From contig NZ_BQYM01000009.1 in the NCBI RefSeq assembly GCF_026008515.1, forward strand, positions 124,001 to 188,000: DNA of 64,000 nucleotides. Direction: 5' to 3'. The stretch comes from Hoyosella levis. GTDB taxonomy: Bacteria > Actinomycetota > Actinomycetes > Mycobacteriales > Mycobacteriaceae. Position 1 is the first letter of the stretch. Every line of letters starts with the position of its first letter. A program made the translations under genes and the position numbers. Under the pieces are notes generated by a model. The model had not been told where the DNA came from. It made no database searches and saw nothing but the letters and a program-made list of their open reading frames with translations. Below, piece by piece: positions 19,631 through 28,026 of this stretch.

Positions 19631-21160
19631 TCAGGATCGACTTCCTTTCCATTCCAGGGATTGGCAGGGCGTGAGGTCCCGGGTGGCCGGGCCCTCGATC
19701 AGGGCTCCATCCGGCTCGAAGCGAGAGCCATGCAAGGGACAATCCCAGGTTCGTTCGGCGGGGTTCCAGGCGAGCAGCCCCTTGAGGTGCGGGCAGATCG
19801 CGGAGACCGTGCTGGTGGAGCCATCCACCGTGCTCGAGGCGACCGGTCGCAAGCGGTGCCAGTGCACGACGCCCTCGCCCTCCTTCGGGGGCGAGGTCCT
19901 GAGCCGGGCAAGCCGCGGCAGGGCCTTGGCCACCGCGGCGCCCACTTGCGCGTTCTGCGAGAGGAACCCGGGCAGCCTGCGCGCCACGAGCGAGCGCTGG
20001 CTATCGAAGAGCTCCATGCCGGGAGCCGTGGTGCTGGTCAGCCGGGCCGCGAGGATGCGGCCCGCGGCGACCCCGTTGGTCATGCCCCATTTCGCATAGC
20101 CACTGGCGATCAGGATCGGGGTGCTCCGGGGCAGGAGAGGACCGACGAGCGGCAGGCCATCGATGCTGCGGTAATCCTGGGCAGACCACTGGTGCGACGG
20201 CGACAGGGCAGGAAAGTGCTGCGCCGTCCATTCGGTGAGGTCGCGCACTCGTGCCTGCGTGTCTTTTGCCCGTCCCGTGACATGACCGTTCCCGCCGACG
20301 AGGAGGTACCCCGGCGCGGAGCGCAGGGATCGCGGGGGAGCAACATCGGGTCGATCGATCGATACGTACATGCCTTCCGGGCTCAACGCGTCCGCAGCGA
20401 GCGGGAAGGCGGCCAGGTAGGAGCGCTCGGCCTCGAGCTTGGCGAAGAACCCGCCACGATCGAGGATCGGTGTACCTGTTGCTAGCACGACCCGATCAGC
20501 GGCGATCTCGCCATGGGACGTGCGTACCCTCGTGGCGCCGGTAGCGGTTACTCCCCGCACGGTGATGCCCTCGATGATGGTGCCACCGAGCGAGATGATC
20601 TCCTCCGCGAGCGCTATCGACAGCTCCACCGGATCGCACTGCGCCTGCCCCTCGAGGCCCACGAAGCCCGCGATGGGGAACGGCACGTAGTCGAGCGGGG
20701 CGCCCTGCCCCCAGCCGACATCGAGCCCCGCGGCGCGGGCCGCCTCGGCCTCGCGGTGCAGCGCCGGGAGCGTGGAGCGCGACTGGGCGATCGAGTATGC
20801 CGCGCGCTCCTGCACTGGCACGCCAGCGCGAGCGCAGAAGTCGCGTAGCCACTGCAGCGCCGCCTGGTTGATGGCCACGTACTCGCGTGCCCCATCAGTG
20901 CCGTGGGAGCGCGCGATCTCGCTGATCCGGGCCCCCTGGAGGCACGTGGCCTTCGCGGTGGTCTTGCCCGTGGTGAGCCCGGCGACGCCGTGCCGGTCGA
21001 GCACCGTCACCTCGAGCCCGGCGCGCGCGCACTCGAGGCCACATACCAGCCCCGTGATGCCAGCACCGACGATCAGCACCTCCGCGGCCGATGGCACCTC
21101 GATGGCGCGCGTGCCGGGGTGCGGTTGCGCGTTCCTCGTATCGAGCCAGAGCGATCCCAT
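19631..21160 (-). CDS. FAD-dependent oxidoreductase with C-terminal Rieske domain
   Basis: 509 residues. The N-terminus is a DAO-type FAD domain (EVLIVGAGITGLVCGLECARAGLEV, Rossmann GxGxxG; then TTGKTTAKATCLQG). The FAD-binding second half includes DYRSIDGLPLVGPL and ASGYAKWGMTNGVAAG. The C-terminal roughly 90 residues form a Rieske [2Fe-2S] domain with CPHLKGLL and DCPLHGSRF (C-x-H ... C-x2-H). This fused architecture is widespread but its substrate is unknown. ATG 21160 lies only nine bases after a SigF-like -10, so the mRNA may be nearly leaderless. First gene of a three-gene minus-strand operon. Confidence 0.88.
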   Translation of the reverse strand: MGSLWLDTRNAQPHPGTRAIEVPSAAEVLIVGAGITGLVCGLECARAGLEVTVLDRHGVAGLTTGKTTAKATCLQGARISEIARSHGTDGAREYVAINQAALQWLRDFCARAGVPVQERAAYSIAQSRSTLPALHREAEAARAAGLDVGWGQGAPLDYVPFPIAGFVGLEGQAQCDPVELSIALAEEIISLGGTIIEGITVRGVTATGATRVRTSHGEIAADRVVLATGTPILDRGGFFAKLEAERSYLAAFPLAADALSPEGMYVSIDRPDVAPPRSLRSAPGYLLVGGNGHVTGRAKDTQARVRDLTEWTAQHFPALSPSHQWSAQDYRSIDGLPLVGPLLPRSTPILIASGYAKWGMTNGVAAGRILAARLTSTTAPGMELFDSQRSLVARRLPGFLSQNAQVGAAVAKALPRLARLRTSPPKEGEGVVHWHRLRPVASSTVDGSTSTVSAICPHLKGLLAWNPAERTWDCPLHGSRFEPDGALIEGPATRDLTPCQSLEWKGSRS

Positions 21161-21169
21161 GGAGGGGGG

Positions 21170-21194
21170 CTACCACTGCGGGCGCGCTTCTAAT
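21170..21194 (-). promoter_or_regulatory. possible SigF-type promoter for FAD/Rieske operon
   Basis: On the minus strand: GATTAG (21194-21189), 13-bp spacer, TGGTAG (21175-21170). Both boxes are one base from those of stronger copies in this island. The gene ATG is at 21160, so transcription would begin almost at the start codon. Confidence 0.5.
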
Positions 21195-21196
21195 CA

Positions 21197-21243
21197 TCCT
21201 GGGCCCGATTCCCTGAGCATGATCGCCTGGGCCCGATTCCCTG
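21197..21243. repeat. 19-bp direct repeat in a divergent promoter region
   Basis: CCTGGGCCCGATTCCCTGA occurs at 21197-21215 and again at 21225-21243, a 28-bp period. It sits just upstream of the FAD/Rieske gene promoter and about 170 bp from the divergent glycosyltransferase start. It could be a paired operator or a simple duplication. Confidence 0.7.
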
Positions 21244-21409
21244 ATGAGCGGCACGCGAGGTATGGGATGAGGGGGATATGGGCATACCCCGGTCGAGACA
21301 CGACGCGGCGCATCGCGCTCGCTGATGGCGAGCCACGCCGATTGTGCACGGATGAAATTTTTGGAGCGGGGCCCGCCGCGCCCGTCGCTCGCTACAGGAA
21401 AGGCCGGAT

Positions 21410-22705
21410 ATGCGAATCGCTATGGTCTCCGAGCAGGCCAGTCCTCTCGCGCCCCCCGGCATGGTCGGCTGGGGCGGACAGAATGTGCATGTCGCGGCGC
21501 TGGCCACGGCACTGGCGCGCCGTGGGCATGAGCTGACGGTCTATACGCGGCGCGATGATGCGAGCCAGCCCGAGCGGATGATCAGCGAGGATGGGTACCA
21601 GGTGGTGCATGTGGCGGCCGGGCCGCCGAAGCGCCTGCCGAAGGACGAGGTCATGCCGCACATGACTGAGTTCGCCAGTTTCCTCCGGGCCGAGTGGTCG
21701 CGGGAGGCTCCCGATGTGGCGCACGCGCACTTCTGGACGTCGGGCATCGCTACCCAGCTGGTGTCGCGTGCCCTTGGCACCCCGACGATCCAGACCTTTC
21801 ATGTTCTCGGTGCGGCGCAGCACAGGTCCCGGGGCGGCCCGGAGGCCAGCCCGGGCGAGAGCGCGGACGGCCGCTTCCGCACGGAGCGCGCCATCGCGCG
21901 GGCAGCATCCCGGGTGATCGCGGCAAGCTCGGAGGAAGCGTTCGAGCTTGCCCGGATGGGAGTGCCGGGCACACGCATCTCACGAGTGCCCTGTGGTGTT
22001 GATCTCGACCTATTCAAGCCCCCGGTGCTGCGCGAGCGCCCCGCGGGGCAACGAAAGCGAATCGTTTCCGTGGGCCGGCTCGCGCCCGAGAAGGGCTTTG
22101 ATGTCGCCATCGCTGCCGTAGCGAGGATCCCGTCGGCGGACCTGGTCATCGCGGGCGGCCCGGAGGAAGCTGGTCCCACGCATGGCAGGGAGGCCCAGCG
22201 ATTGCGCTCGCTCGCACGGGAGCTCGGGATCGAGCAGCGCGTCCATCTGCTCGGTCACGTGCCACGGGATCGCATGCCGGAGCTGCTGCATACGGCTGAT
22301 GCCGTGCTGTGCACCCCGCGCTACGAATCGTTCGGCATGGTTCCGCTCGAGGCGATGGCGTGCGGCGTGCCTGTGGTGGCGCACGCGGTCGGTGGGATCG
22401 TCGATACCGTGATCGATGGGGTGACCGGCGTGCTGGTGCCGCCGCAGCGGCACCGCCAGCTGGTCGACGCGCTGCGCCTCGTGCTGTCCCGGCCCGCGCT
22501 CGCGGAGGGGTGGGGCACAGCTGGCCGCGATCGCGCGGTCGCCCGCTACTCGTGGGACCAGGTGGCTACCGAGACCGAGCATGCCTACCAGCATGCCTTG
22601 GCCGACCAGGCAGGGAGTCCCGGGTGGAACGAGACAGGGCAGAACGAGACAGGTCGGCCATCCGCGGGAGCGCCCCGGCAGCTATCGGGACGAGCGGAAC
22701 AGTGA
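21410..22705 (+). CDS. GT4-family glycosyltransferase
   Basis: 431 residues, cytoplasmic GT-B enzyme. N-terminal acceptor domain with GMVGWGGQNVHVAALATALARRGHELTVYTRRDD; C-terminal donor domain with ISVGRLAPEKGFD-type stretch (IVSVGRLAPEKGFDVAIAA) and the retaining EX7E motif in YESFGMVPLEAMACG. ATG 21410 after AGGAAAGG. The last about 35 residues are low-complexity with an imperfect NETGQNETGR repeat. Similar enzymes build mannosylated or glucosylated lipids and trehalose-type sugars; the acceptor here is unknown. It stands alone, divergent from the FAD/Rieske operon. Confidence 0.88.
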   Translation: MRIAMVSEQASPLAPPGMVGWGGQNVHVAALATALARRGHELTVYTRRDDASQPERMISEDGYQVVHVAAGPPKRLPKDEVMPHMTEFASFLRAEWSREAPDVAHAHFWTSGIATQLVSRALGTPTIQTFHVLGAAQHRSRGGPEASPGESADGRFRTERAIARAASRVIAASSEEAFELARMGVPGTRISRVPCGVDLDLFKPPVLRERPAGQRKRIVSVGRLAPEKGFDVAIAAVARIPSADLVIAGGPEEAGPTHGREAQRLRSLARELGIEQRVHLLGHVPRDRMPELLHTADAVLCTPRYESFGMVPLEAMACGVPVVAHAVGGIVDTVIDGVTGVLVPPQRHRQLVDALRLVLSRPALAEGWGTAGRDRAVARYSWDQVATETEHAYQHALADQAGSPGWNETGQNETGRPSAGAPRQLSGRAEQ

Positions 22706-22929
22706 ACGCGGTGAAATCTACTTTTCAGTTCATTCAAGTGCTCACATTATTTTCAGCAAGAAACAAAATTTACGCGCATGAAAAACGGTCCAGCCCGCAG
22801 TTCTAGTGCGTCGAGCTTAAAATCTCGGTAAAATGCCGACAAAATTGGTTCGAAATGGTTGCGATGCGCATCACGAGCGAGGATCGTAGAAGAGAGCATA
22901 GACAAGTACTCAACGGGTGAGGAGTCACC
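22706..22929. other. AT-rich intergenic spacer, no gene seen
   Basis: 224 bp markedly lower in GC than the flanks, with A/T runs near 22735-22850. No supported reading frame. It includes GGTTGCGATGCGC at 22857-22869, a 13-mer repeated in another AT-rich spacer at 54808-54820. It presumably holds the promoter of the STAS gene. Confidence 0.4.
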
Positions 22930-23325
22930 ATGGGGTCGACAGGAACAGACAGGCAAAATCATGCGGCGGACAGAGAACGACGTGGCCACGGCGTGCGCGC
23001 GCCAGTGCGCTTAGCGGTCTTCCAGGGCGAGCTCGACGCTTCGAGCCATGAGGAGCTCGCATGCACGATGAGCGACCTCCTGGAAACGCGCACCCCGATC
23101 ATTGTTGATCTATCTGGATCCCGGTTTTGCAGCGCCTCCTGCATAGAGCTAATCGCAGGATGGGCGCAGCGGGCCAGCGCGATGGATATCGATTTCTCGA
23201 TCATGGCAACCCGATCCATTGCCCAGTGCTTCGCGCTCTACGATCCTGCCCCGCGAGTCATTCCTGGCCACCGACCACTTTCTGCTGGCTCGGAAAGGCG
23301 CTTCGTGCACATCTATACGGTCTAG
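22930..23325 (+). CDS. STAS-domain protein, probable anti-sigma factor antagonist
   Basis: 131 residues. ATG 22930 after GAGGAG. The STAS fold is indicated by VRLAVFQGELDASSHEELACTMSDLL and the signature region IIVDLSGSRFCSASCIELI. In canonical antagonists (SpoIIAA, RsbV) this loop is DSSG-like with a phosphorylated serine; here the site reads CSAS, so phosphorylation would need one of those serines. Located 11 kb from the RsbW-like and SigF-like pair, it is the obvious candidate for the antagonist that frees SigF, though partner specificity cannot be read from sequence. Confidence 0.75.
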   Translation: MGSTGTDRQNHAADRERRGHGVRAPVRLAVFQGELDASSHEELACTMSDLLETRTPIIVDLSGSRFCSASCIELIAGWAQRASAMDIDFSIMATRSIAQCFALYDPAPRVIPGHRPLSAGSERRFVHIYTV

Positions 23326-23406
23326 CCACCATGCGGGAGGGAGCCGTGCGCTCGCTCCGCGGCGCTCTCCCCATCATGCTGGCCCGCTGAGCAAAGGTGG
23401 CATCCC

Positions 23407-23431
23407 GTTTAGGCCGTCTCGTGCTGGGTAA
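23407..23431 (+). promoter_or_regulatory. SigF-type promoter for SRPBCC/FAD/alcohol dehydrogenase operon
   Basis: -35 GTTTAG (23407-23412), 13-bp spacer, -10 GGGTAA (23426-23431), 41 bp ahead of the SRPBCC start. Both boxes are within one base of the SigB consensus. Confidence 0.75.
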
Positions 23432-23472
23432 ATCACCAGCAGCACTCGCCCCCCCGGTACAAGGCGGACCCC

Positions 23473-23907
23473 ATGGCAACGACGCTGCGCACCAGCGCTA
23501 CCCCCACCGACATCTGGAACGTGCTCAGCGACGCCTGGCTCTATTCCGGCTGGGTCGTCGGGTCCTCCCGGATCAGGGACGTGGACCCGCAATGGCCCCG
23601 CCAGGGCACGCGCTTTCACCACTCGATAGGGGCATGGCCGCTGCTCAACAATGACTACACCGAGGTCGTGTCGAGCGAACCGCTCCGGTGCCTGGAGCTT
23701 GTCGCGCGTACCTCGCCCTTCGCCAAAGCGCGTGTGCGGGTCACGATCGACGAAGTCGAGCACGGTTCCGAGATCACTCTCGAGGAGTGGGTCATCACCG
23801 CGCCCGCCAAGTGGATCCCACGCCCCGCGCAGGAGACGCTCGCGGCACCCCGGAACAAGGAGTGCCTGCGGCGGCTCGCGATGATCGCGGAGGGTCGCAG
23901 CACATGA
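23473..23907 (+). CDS. SRPBCC (START-like) family protein
   Basis: 144 residues with the helix-grip START-like fold: TSATPTDIWNVLSDAWLYSGWVVGSSRIRDVDP at the N-terminus, then alternating strands and a long C-terminal helix. Such proteins bind hydrophobic ligands or act as cyclases. ATG 23473 has no strong ribosome site. Its stop overlaps the next gene's start as ATGA, so it is coupled to the FAD oxidoreductase. A ligand-delivery role for that enzyme is plausible but unproven. Confidence 0.82.
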   Translation: MATTLRTSATPTDIWNVLSDAWLYSGWVVGSSRIRDVDPQWPRQGTRFHHSIGAWPLLNNDYTEVVSSEPLRCLELVARTSPFAKARVRVTIDEVEHGSEITLEEWVITAPAKWIPRPAQETLAAPRNKECLRRLAMIAEGRST

Positions 23908-25433
23908 CAGCCGTAGACGCGGTCGTCATCGGCTCCGGGCCCAACGGGCTGGTGGCTGCCAACGTGCTTGCTGATCGCGGATGGAGCGTCCAGGTGCTCG
24001 AGGCGGCGTCCGAGCCCGGTGGTGCCGTTCGGTCCGTCCAGCGGGAGCCAGGCATCACCTGGGACCTCTTCAGCTCCTTCTACCCGTTCGCGCTCGCCAC
24101 CCCCGCTATCCCCAGCCTCGGTCTCGAGGCGTTCGGGCTGCGTTGGTGCCACGCCCAGTACCCGCTCGCGCACATCTATGGCGAGCACGCCGGCGATGCC
24201 ATCCGCATCGAGTCGACGCCCGCGAGGACCGCGGCTGCCCTCGCGCGGACCAGCATGCACGACGCCCGCGCATGGCTCGAGCTCTGCGACGAATGGAACG
24301 TGATCGGTCCGCACCTCCTGCGCATGATGTTCGCGACCTTCCCCCCGGTGCGGGGCGCGACCGGCCTGCTGCGCTCCCAGGGCCCGGCCGGGGCACTCCG
24401 CCTCGCGCGCTTCCTCGCCCTGCCGGTCCGGCGCATGGAGACCGAGCTGTTCGAGAGCCAGGCAGCCAGGGCCCTGCTGCGCGGCAATTCCCTGCATGCT
24501 GACGTCCCGGCGGATGCACCAGTAAGCGGAGTGGTCGGCTATGTGCTCGCCATGCTCGCCCAGCAGTACGGCTTTCCCACCCCGGAAGGTGGCTCGGGGG
24601 AGCTGACGGGCGCGCTCGCCGGCAGGCTGTCCGAAGCAGGAGGACACATCGCGTGCGACTCGAAGGTCGAGCGCGTGATCGTCGAGGGCGGCCGCGCGAC
24701 GGGCGTGGGGACCGCGGGCGGGGACGTTGTCCACGCCCGCCGGGCCGTGATCGCCGATACCAGCGCCCCGGCGCTCTACCAGCAGCTGCTCCCGCGCGAG
24801 GCAGTGCCCGAGAAGGTCACGCGCGACATCGGGTCCTTCGCCTGGGACCCGCCCGTCGTCAAGGTCAACTACTCGGTCCGCGGGGCCATCTCCTGGACCG
24901 CGCCCAGCGCGCGCCACGCCGGAACCGTGCATGTGGGCTCGCTCGAGGAGAACGCCTCGCCCCTGGTCATCGTGGGGCAGATGAGCGAGGCCGATCCGTC
25001 CCGGTCCCCCCACGGCATGACGAGCGCCTGGGCATACGCCAAGGCATCGCCGACGAGCACCAGCGAGGAGCAGGAGCAGCTCGCCGCGTGGATCACCAGC
25101 ACCATCGACGCGCGTGCCCCGGGCTTCGCCGAGCACGTCGTGGCAATGGAGACGCAGACCGGGGCGGACATGGAGCGCGCCAACGCGAACCTGCACCGAG
25201 GAGCGATCAACGGGGGGACGTTCGAGCTCCACCAGCAATACGTGTTCCGCCCCATGCCTGGAATGGCGGACAACCACACGCCCATCGCGGGCCTCTATCT
25301 CGGCAGTGCCTCCGCGCACCCCGGGGGAGGAGTGCACGGCATGTGCGGGTGGAACGCCGCGCATGCCGCGCTGGGGGCCCGCTGGCCCCGCCAGCGCATC
25401 CGTGCCGCGATCAACAAGAGACTCACCCGCTGA
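23904..25433 (+). CDS. phytoene-desaturase-like FAD oxidoreductase
   Basis: 509 residues. N-terminal dinucleotide-binding VVIGSGPNGLVAANVLADRG followed by GGAVRSVQ; C-terminal FAD signature LYLGSASAHPGGGVHGMCGWNAA. This matches the CrtI-like NAD(P)/FAD oxidoreductase group common in actinobacteria but without a carotenoid cluster nearby, so a carotenoid substrate is not supported. ATG 23904 has GGAGGG ten bases upstream and overlaps the SRPBCC gene. An alcohol dehydrogenase gene follows 11 bp later; the three form one SigF-type transcription unit. Confidence 0.86.
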   Translation: MTAVDAVVIGSGPNGLVAANVLADRGWSVQVLEAASEPGGAVRSVQREPGITWDLFSSFYPFALATPAIPSLGLEAFGLRWCHAQYPLAHIYGEHAGDAIRIESTPARTAAALARTSMHDARAWLELCDEWNVIGPHLLRMMFATFPPVRGATGLLRSQGPAGALRLARFLALPVRRMETELFESQAARALLRGNSLHADVPADAPVSGVVGYVLAMLAQQYGFPTPEGGSGELTGALAGRLSEAGGHIACDSKVERVIVEGGRATGVGTAGGDVVHARRAVIADTSAPALYQQLLPREAVPEKVTRDIGSFAWDPPVVKVNYSVRGAISWTAPSARHAGTVHVGSLEENASPLVIVGQMSEADPSRSPHGMTSAWAYAKASPTSTSEEQEQLAAWITSTIDARAPGFAEHVVAMETQTGADMERANANLHRGAINGGTFELHQQYVFRPMPGMADNHTPIAGLYLGSASAHPGGGVHGMCGWNAAHAALGARWPRQRIRAAINKRLTR

Positions 25434-25444
25434 CAGGAGCGACC

Positions 25445-26623
25445 ATGAAGGCTGTGACGTGGCAGGGACGCCGCTCGATCTCGGTGGATTCCGTGCCCGA
25501 TCCACGTATCGAGGAAGGCACGGATGCCATCATCGAGGTGACGACTACCGCCATCTGTGGCTCCGACCTGCATCTCTACGAGGTTCTTCTGCCCTTCATG
25601 CACGCCGGGGACATTCTCGGCCACGAGCCCATGGGTCGCGTGGTGGAGGTCGGGCGCGACGTGCGCCAGCTCTCCGTCGGGGACCGGGTCGTCATCCCGT
25701 TCCAGATCTCGTGCGGAAGCTGCTTCATGTGCGACCGGGGGCTGCAGACGCAGTGCGAGACCACTCAGGTCCGCGAGCAGGGCAGCGGCGCCGCGCTGTT
25801 CGGGTATTCCGAGCTCTACGGCAGCATTCCCGGTGGCCAGGCCCAATACCTACGCGTGCCTCACGCCGATGCCACCTCCATCGTCGTCCCTGAAGGGCCA
25901 GGCGACCAACGCTTTCTCTACCTCTCCGATGTGTTGCCCACAGCCTGGCAAGCTGTCGAGTACACCGGGGCCAAGCCGGGCGATACGGTGGCGATCCTGG
26001 GGCTAGGCCCCATCGGGGACATGGCCGCCCGCATTGCCCTGCATCGGGGGATGCGCGTGATCGGGATCGATCCCGTGGCCGAGCGGCGCGACCGCGCGAG
26101 CGACCGGGGCGCCGAGATAGTAGGGGCAAACGATGTGGACGAGCCCAGTGACGTGGTGCGGGACATGACCGGGGGGCGCGGACCGGACGCGGTCATCGAT
26201 GCTGTCGGCATGGAGGCACACGGCTCGCCGGCCGCCAAGCAGGTGCAGCATGCTGCGGGACTGCTGCCGGACCGGATCGGCAAGAAAGTGTTCAGCACGG
26301 CCGGGATAGACCGGCTCGCCGCGTTGTTGACGGCGATCGACATGGTCCGCAGGGGTGGCACGCTGAGCATCTCGGGCGTCTACGGAGGCATGCTCGACCC
26401 ACTACCGATGATGACCTTGTTCGATAAGCAGGTCCAGATCCGCATGGGGCAGGCGAACGTGCTGCGCTGGGCGCCCGACATCCTGCCGCTCCTTGACGAC
26501 ACAGACATCCTGGGGGTGGACCAGTTCGCCACCCACGTCCTGCCGCTCGAGGATGCGCCCCGCGCCTATGAGACGTTCCAGGCCAAGACCGATGGTGCCG
26601 TCAAGATCCTTCTCACGCCATGA
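25445..26623 (+). CDS. zinc-dependent alcohol dehydrogenase, formaldehyde-dehydrogenase-like
   Basis: 392 residues, MDR superfamily. Catalytic zinc ligands lie in AICGSDLHLYE and GHEPMGRVVEVG; the structural zinc lobe is CGSCFMCDRGLQTQCE. The Rossmann glycine motif is AILGLGPIGDMAA. Insertions after the lobe (QGSGAALFGYSELYGSIPGGQAQYLRVP) resemble glutathione-independent formaldehyde dehydrogenases and related actinobacterial enzymes. AGGAG precedes ATG 25445. It probably oxidises an alcohol or aldehyde with NAD+. Its 3' end overlaps the convergent gene by 11 bp. Confidence 0.88.
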   Translation: MKAVTWQGRRSISVDSVPDPRIEEGTDAIIEVTTTAICGSDLHLYEVLLPFMHAGDILGHEPMGRVVEVGRDVRQLSVGDRVVIPFQISCGSCFMCDRGLQTQCETTQVREQGSGAALFGYSELYGSIPGGQAQYLRVPHADATSIVVPEGPGDQRFLYLSDVLPTAWQAVEYTGAKPGDTVAILGLGPIGDMAARIALHRGMRVIGIDPVAERRDRASDRGAEIVGANDVDEPSDVVRDMTGGRGPDAVIDAVGMEAHGSPAAKQVQHAAGLLPDRIGKKVFSTAGIDRLAALLTAIDMVRRGGTLSISGVYGGMLDPLPMMTLFDKQVQIRMGQANVLRWAPDILPLLDDTDILGVDQFATHVLPLEDAPRAYETFQAKTDGAVKILLTP

Positions 26624-27296
26624 ACGATGTGCCCCGCGCGTCCCTGCTGCCCCGGTATGCGCCCGCCCGGATCGACGCGAGCCATCCGGGCGCCAGCGCG
26701 CAACCGGGCCCGGTATTGAGCACCGGATCGAAGGACCACTCCGCGCTCACGGGCTCGGTGAGCAGCAGGGAGCCGATCCCGCGGCTCTTGCTTCGCGCTC
26801 CGCTCGCGTGCAGCACGATCTCGAGGGGGCGTTCCGCCACCGCCTCGGCCAGCGCGCCACGTCGGCAGGGGATCCTGCGGTCATCGACCGTACGGGCATG
26901 GAACCACACGAGATCGCCGTCGTCGCATCGATACGGCATGACCGTGCTGAAGCGGGGCGCTGTCCATGCGGCCGAGGGCACGAGGACGAAGCGCCCGAAG
27001 AGGCCCGCGCTGGCGCTGCTGATGAGCAGCAGGTCCCACGGGCGGGGGCCCAGGAACCGCACCGAGATGCCCAGCATGTCAGGCAGCCCGCCGCCAACCC
27101 CCAGGCCCTTGGACAGACGCACCTGGCACGTGCTGGCGCCGGTCTCGGCGAGGGGCCCGCTGGCGCTCGGCCGGACCTCGCCCATGAAGCATTCACCGCG
27201 CGGATGAAACAGGCGCTCGCCCCTCGCGCGCGCAGCGGTCCGCGCGATGCCGCCGGACCATTGATCAAGCTGCGCGCGCAGAATTCGTGTGTTCAT
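26613..27296 (-). CDS. conserved actinobacterial protein of a family often labelled phosphodiesterase
   Basis: 227 residues, no membrane segment. Recognisable stretches are RLFHPRGECFMGEV, CQVRLSKGLGVGGGLPDMLGISVRF, WDLLLISSASAGLFGRFVLVP and a C-terminal WSFDPVLNTGPGCALAPGWL followed by an arginine-rich tail. This pattern is found in mycobacterial proteins often named phosphodiesterase and believed to have a catalase-like barrel; no activity is established and I see no metal-phosphoesterase motif. It converges with the alcohol dehydrogenase gene. Treat the function as unknown. Confidence 0.7.
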   Translation of the reverse strand: MNTRILRAQLDQWSGGIARTAARARGERLFHPRGECFMGEVRPSASGPLAETGASTCQVRLSKGLGVGGGLPDMLGISVRFLGPRPWDLLLISSASAGLFGRFVLVPSAAWTAPRFSTVMPYRCDDGDLVWFHARTVDDRRIPCRRGALAEAVAERPLEIVLHASGARSKSRGIGSLLLTEPVSAEWSFDPVLNTGPGCALAPGWLASIRAGAYRGSRDARGTSFMA

Positions 27297-27371
27297 CCTG
27301 GGCCGGCTTCCTTGTAGTAATTGGCCTCGTAGCGATTGGGTGTGCTGGCTCCGCTGGGAAACCCCTCGGGG

Positions 27372-27407
27372 CCATGCCGGCAGCGGGGTCGAGTACTGCC
27401 GGCATGG
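27372..27407. terminator. hairpin terminator, 12-bp perfect stem
   Basis: CCATGCCGGCAG (27372-27383) pairs with CTGCCGGCATGG (27396-27407). It lies just beyond the stop of the minus-strand SRPBCC gene and may end its transcript. No clear T-run is present. Confidence 0.6.
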
Positions 27408-27416
27408 GGTCTGGGG

Positions 27417-27878
27417 CTATGGGGCAGGGGGCTCGACGTTGCCGCGCCAGCTTCCGTCGGCGGACCCTTGCTCCTCGATGAAGGTCTTGAAGCGCTTCAT
27501 ATCCGCCTTGATCTGCACATCAATGATGTTCAGGGCATCGCCGATATCCTCGGCGATCCCTTCGGGCTCGACGTCGATCTGGGCCGTCACCCGGGACTTC
27601 CCCTCATCGAGGCGATGGAAGGTCACCACTCCGGCATGGGTCGGTCCCTCGGTCGAGTGCCACGCGACGCGCTCGTCGGGGTGCTGCTCATCGACCACGG
27701 CATCGAACTCGCGGGAGACCGGGCCAAAACGGACATGAAACCGCAGATGGGTATCGTCGAGCTGCTCGACCCGCTCGACATGCTGCATGAATTGTGGATA
27801 TTCCTCGAACTGGGTCCATTGGTTGTAGGCCACATTGACCGGTACATCGACGTCGATTGATTTCTCCACAGTTCCCAT
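27417..27878 (-). CDS. SRPBCC family protein, RatA/cyclase-dehydrase-like
   Basis: 153 residues. START-like fold: TVEKSIDVDVPVNVAYNQWTQFEEYPQFMQHVERVEQLDD is typical of polyketide cyclase/dehydrase and RatA-like proteins; the C-terminal long helix DIGDALNIIDVQIKADMKRFKTFIEEQ is present. ATG 27878 is chosen because GGAAGGA lies upstream and MGTVEKSI fits the family start. It is monocistronic with its own SigF-type promoter. Family members are frequent general stress proteins with unknown ligands. Confidence 0.85.
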   Translation of the reverse strand: MGTVEKSIDVDVPVNVAYNQWTQFEEYPQFMQHVERVEQLDDTHLRFHVRFGPVSREFDAVVDEQHPDERVAWHSTEGPTHAGVVTFHRLDEGKSRVTAQIDVEPEGIAEDIGDALNIIDVQIKADMKRFKTFIEEQGSADGSWRGNVEPPAP

Positions 27879-27937
27879 TGATGCATTCCTTCCATGGTGC
27901 TTCGTATTGATCACCGCTCAAGCTTTCTCCATGAGGC

Positions 27938-27962
27938 CTACCCGGGATGCCACCGCCTAAAC
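27938..27962 (-). promoter_or_regulatory. SigF-type promoter for the SRPBCC gene
   Basis: On the minus strand: -35 GTTTAG (27962-27957), 13-bp spacer, -10 GGGTAG (27943-27938). The ATG lies 59 bases downstream at 27878. It is divergent from another SigF-type promoter only 65 bp away. Confidence 0.75.
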
Positions 27963-28026
27963 GGCCTTTGGCGATGCAGGCCTTTCGTGGCTGGCCGAGG
28001 CGAGTGGTCGCGTTGCACGGGTACTG

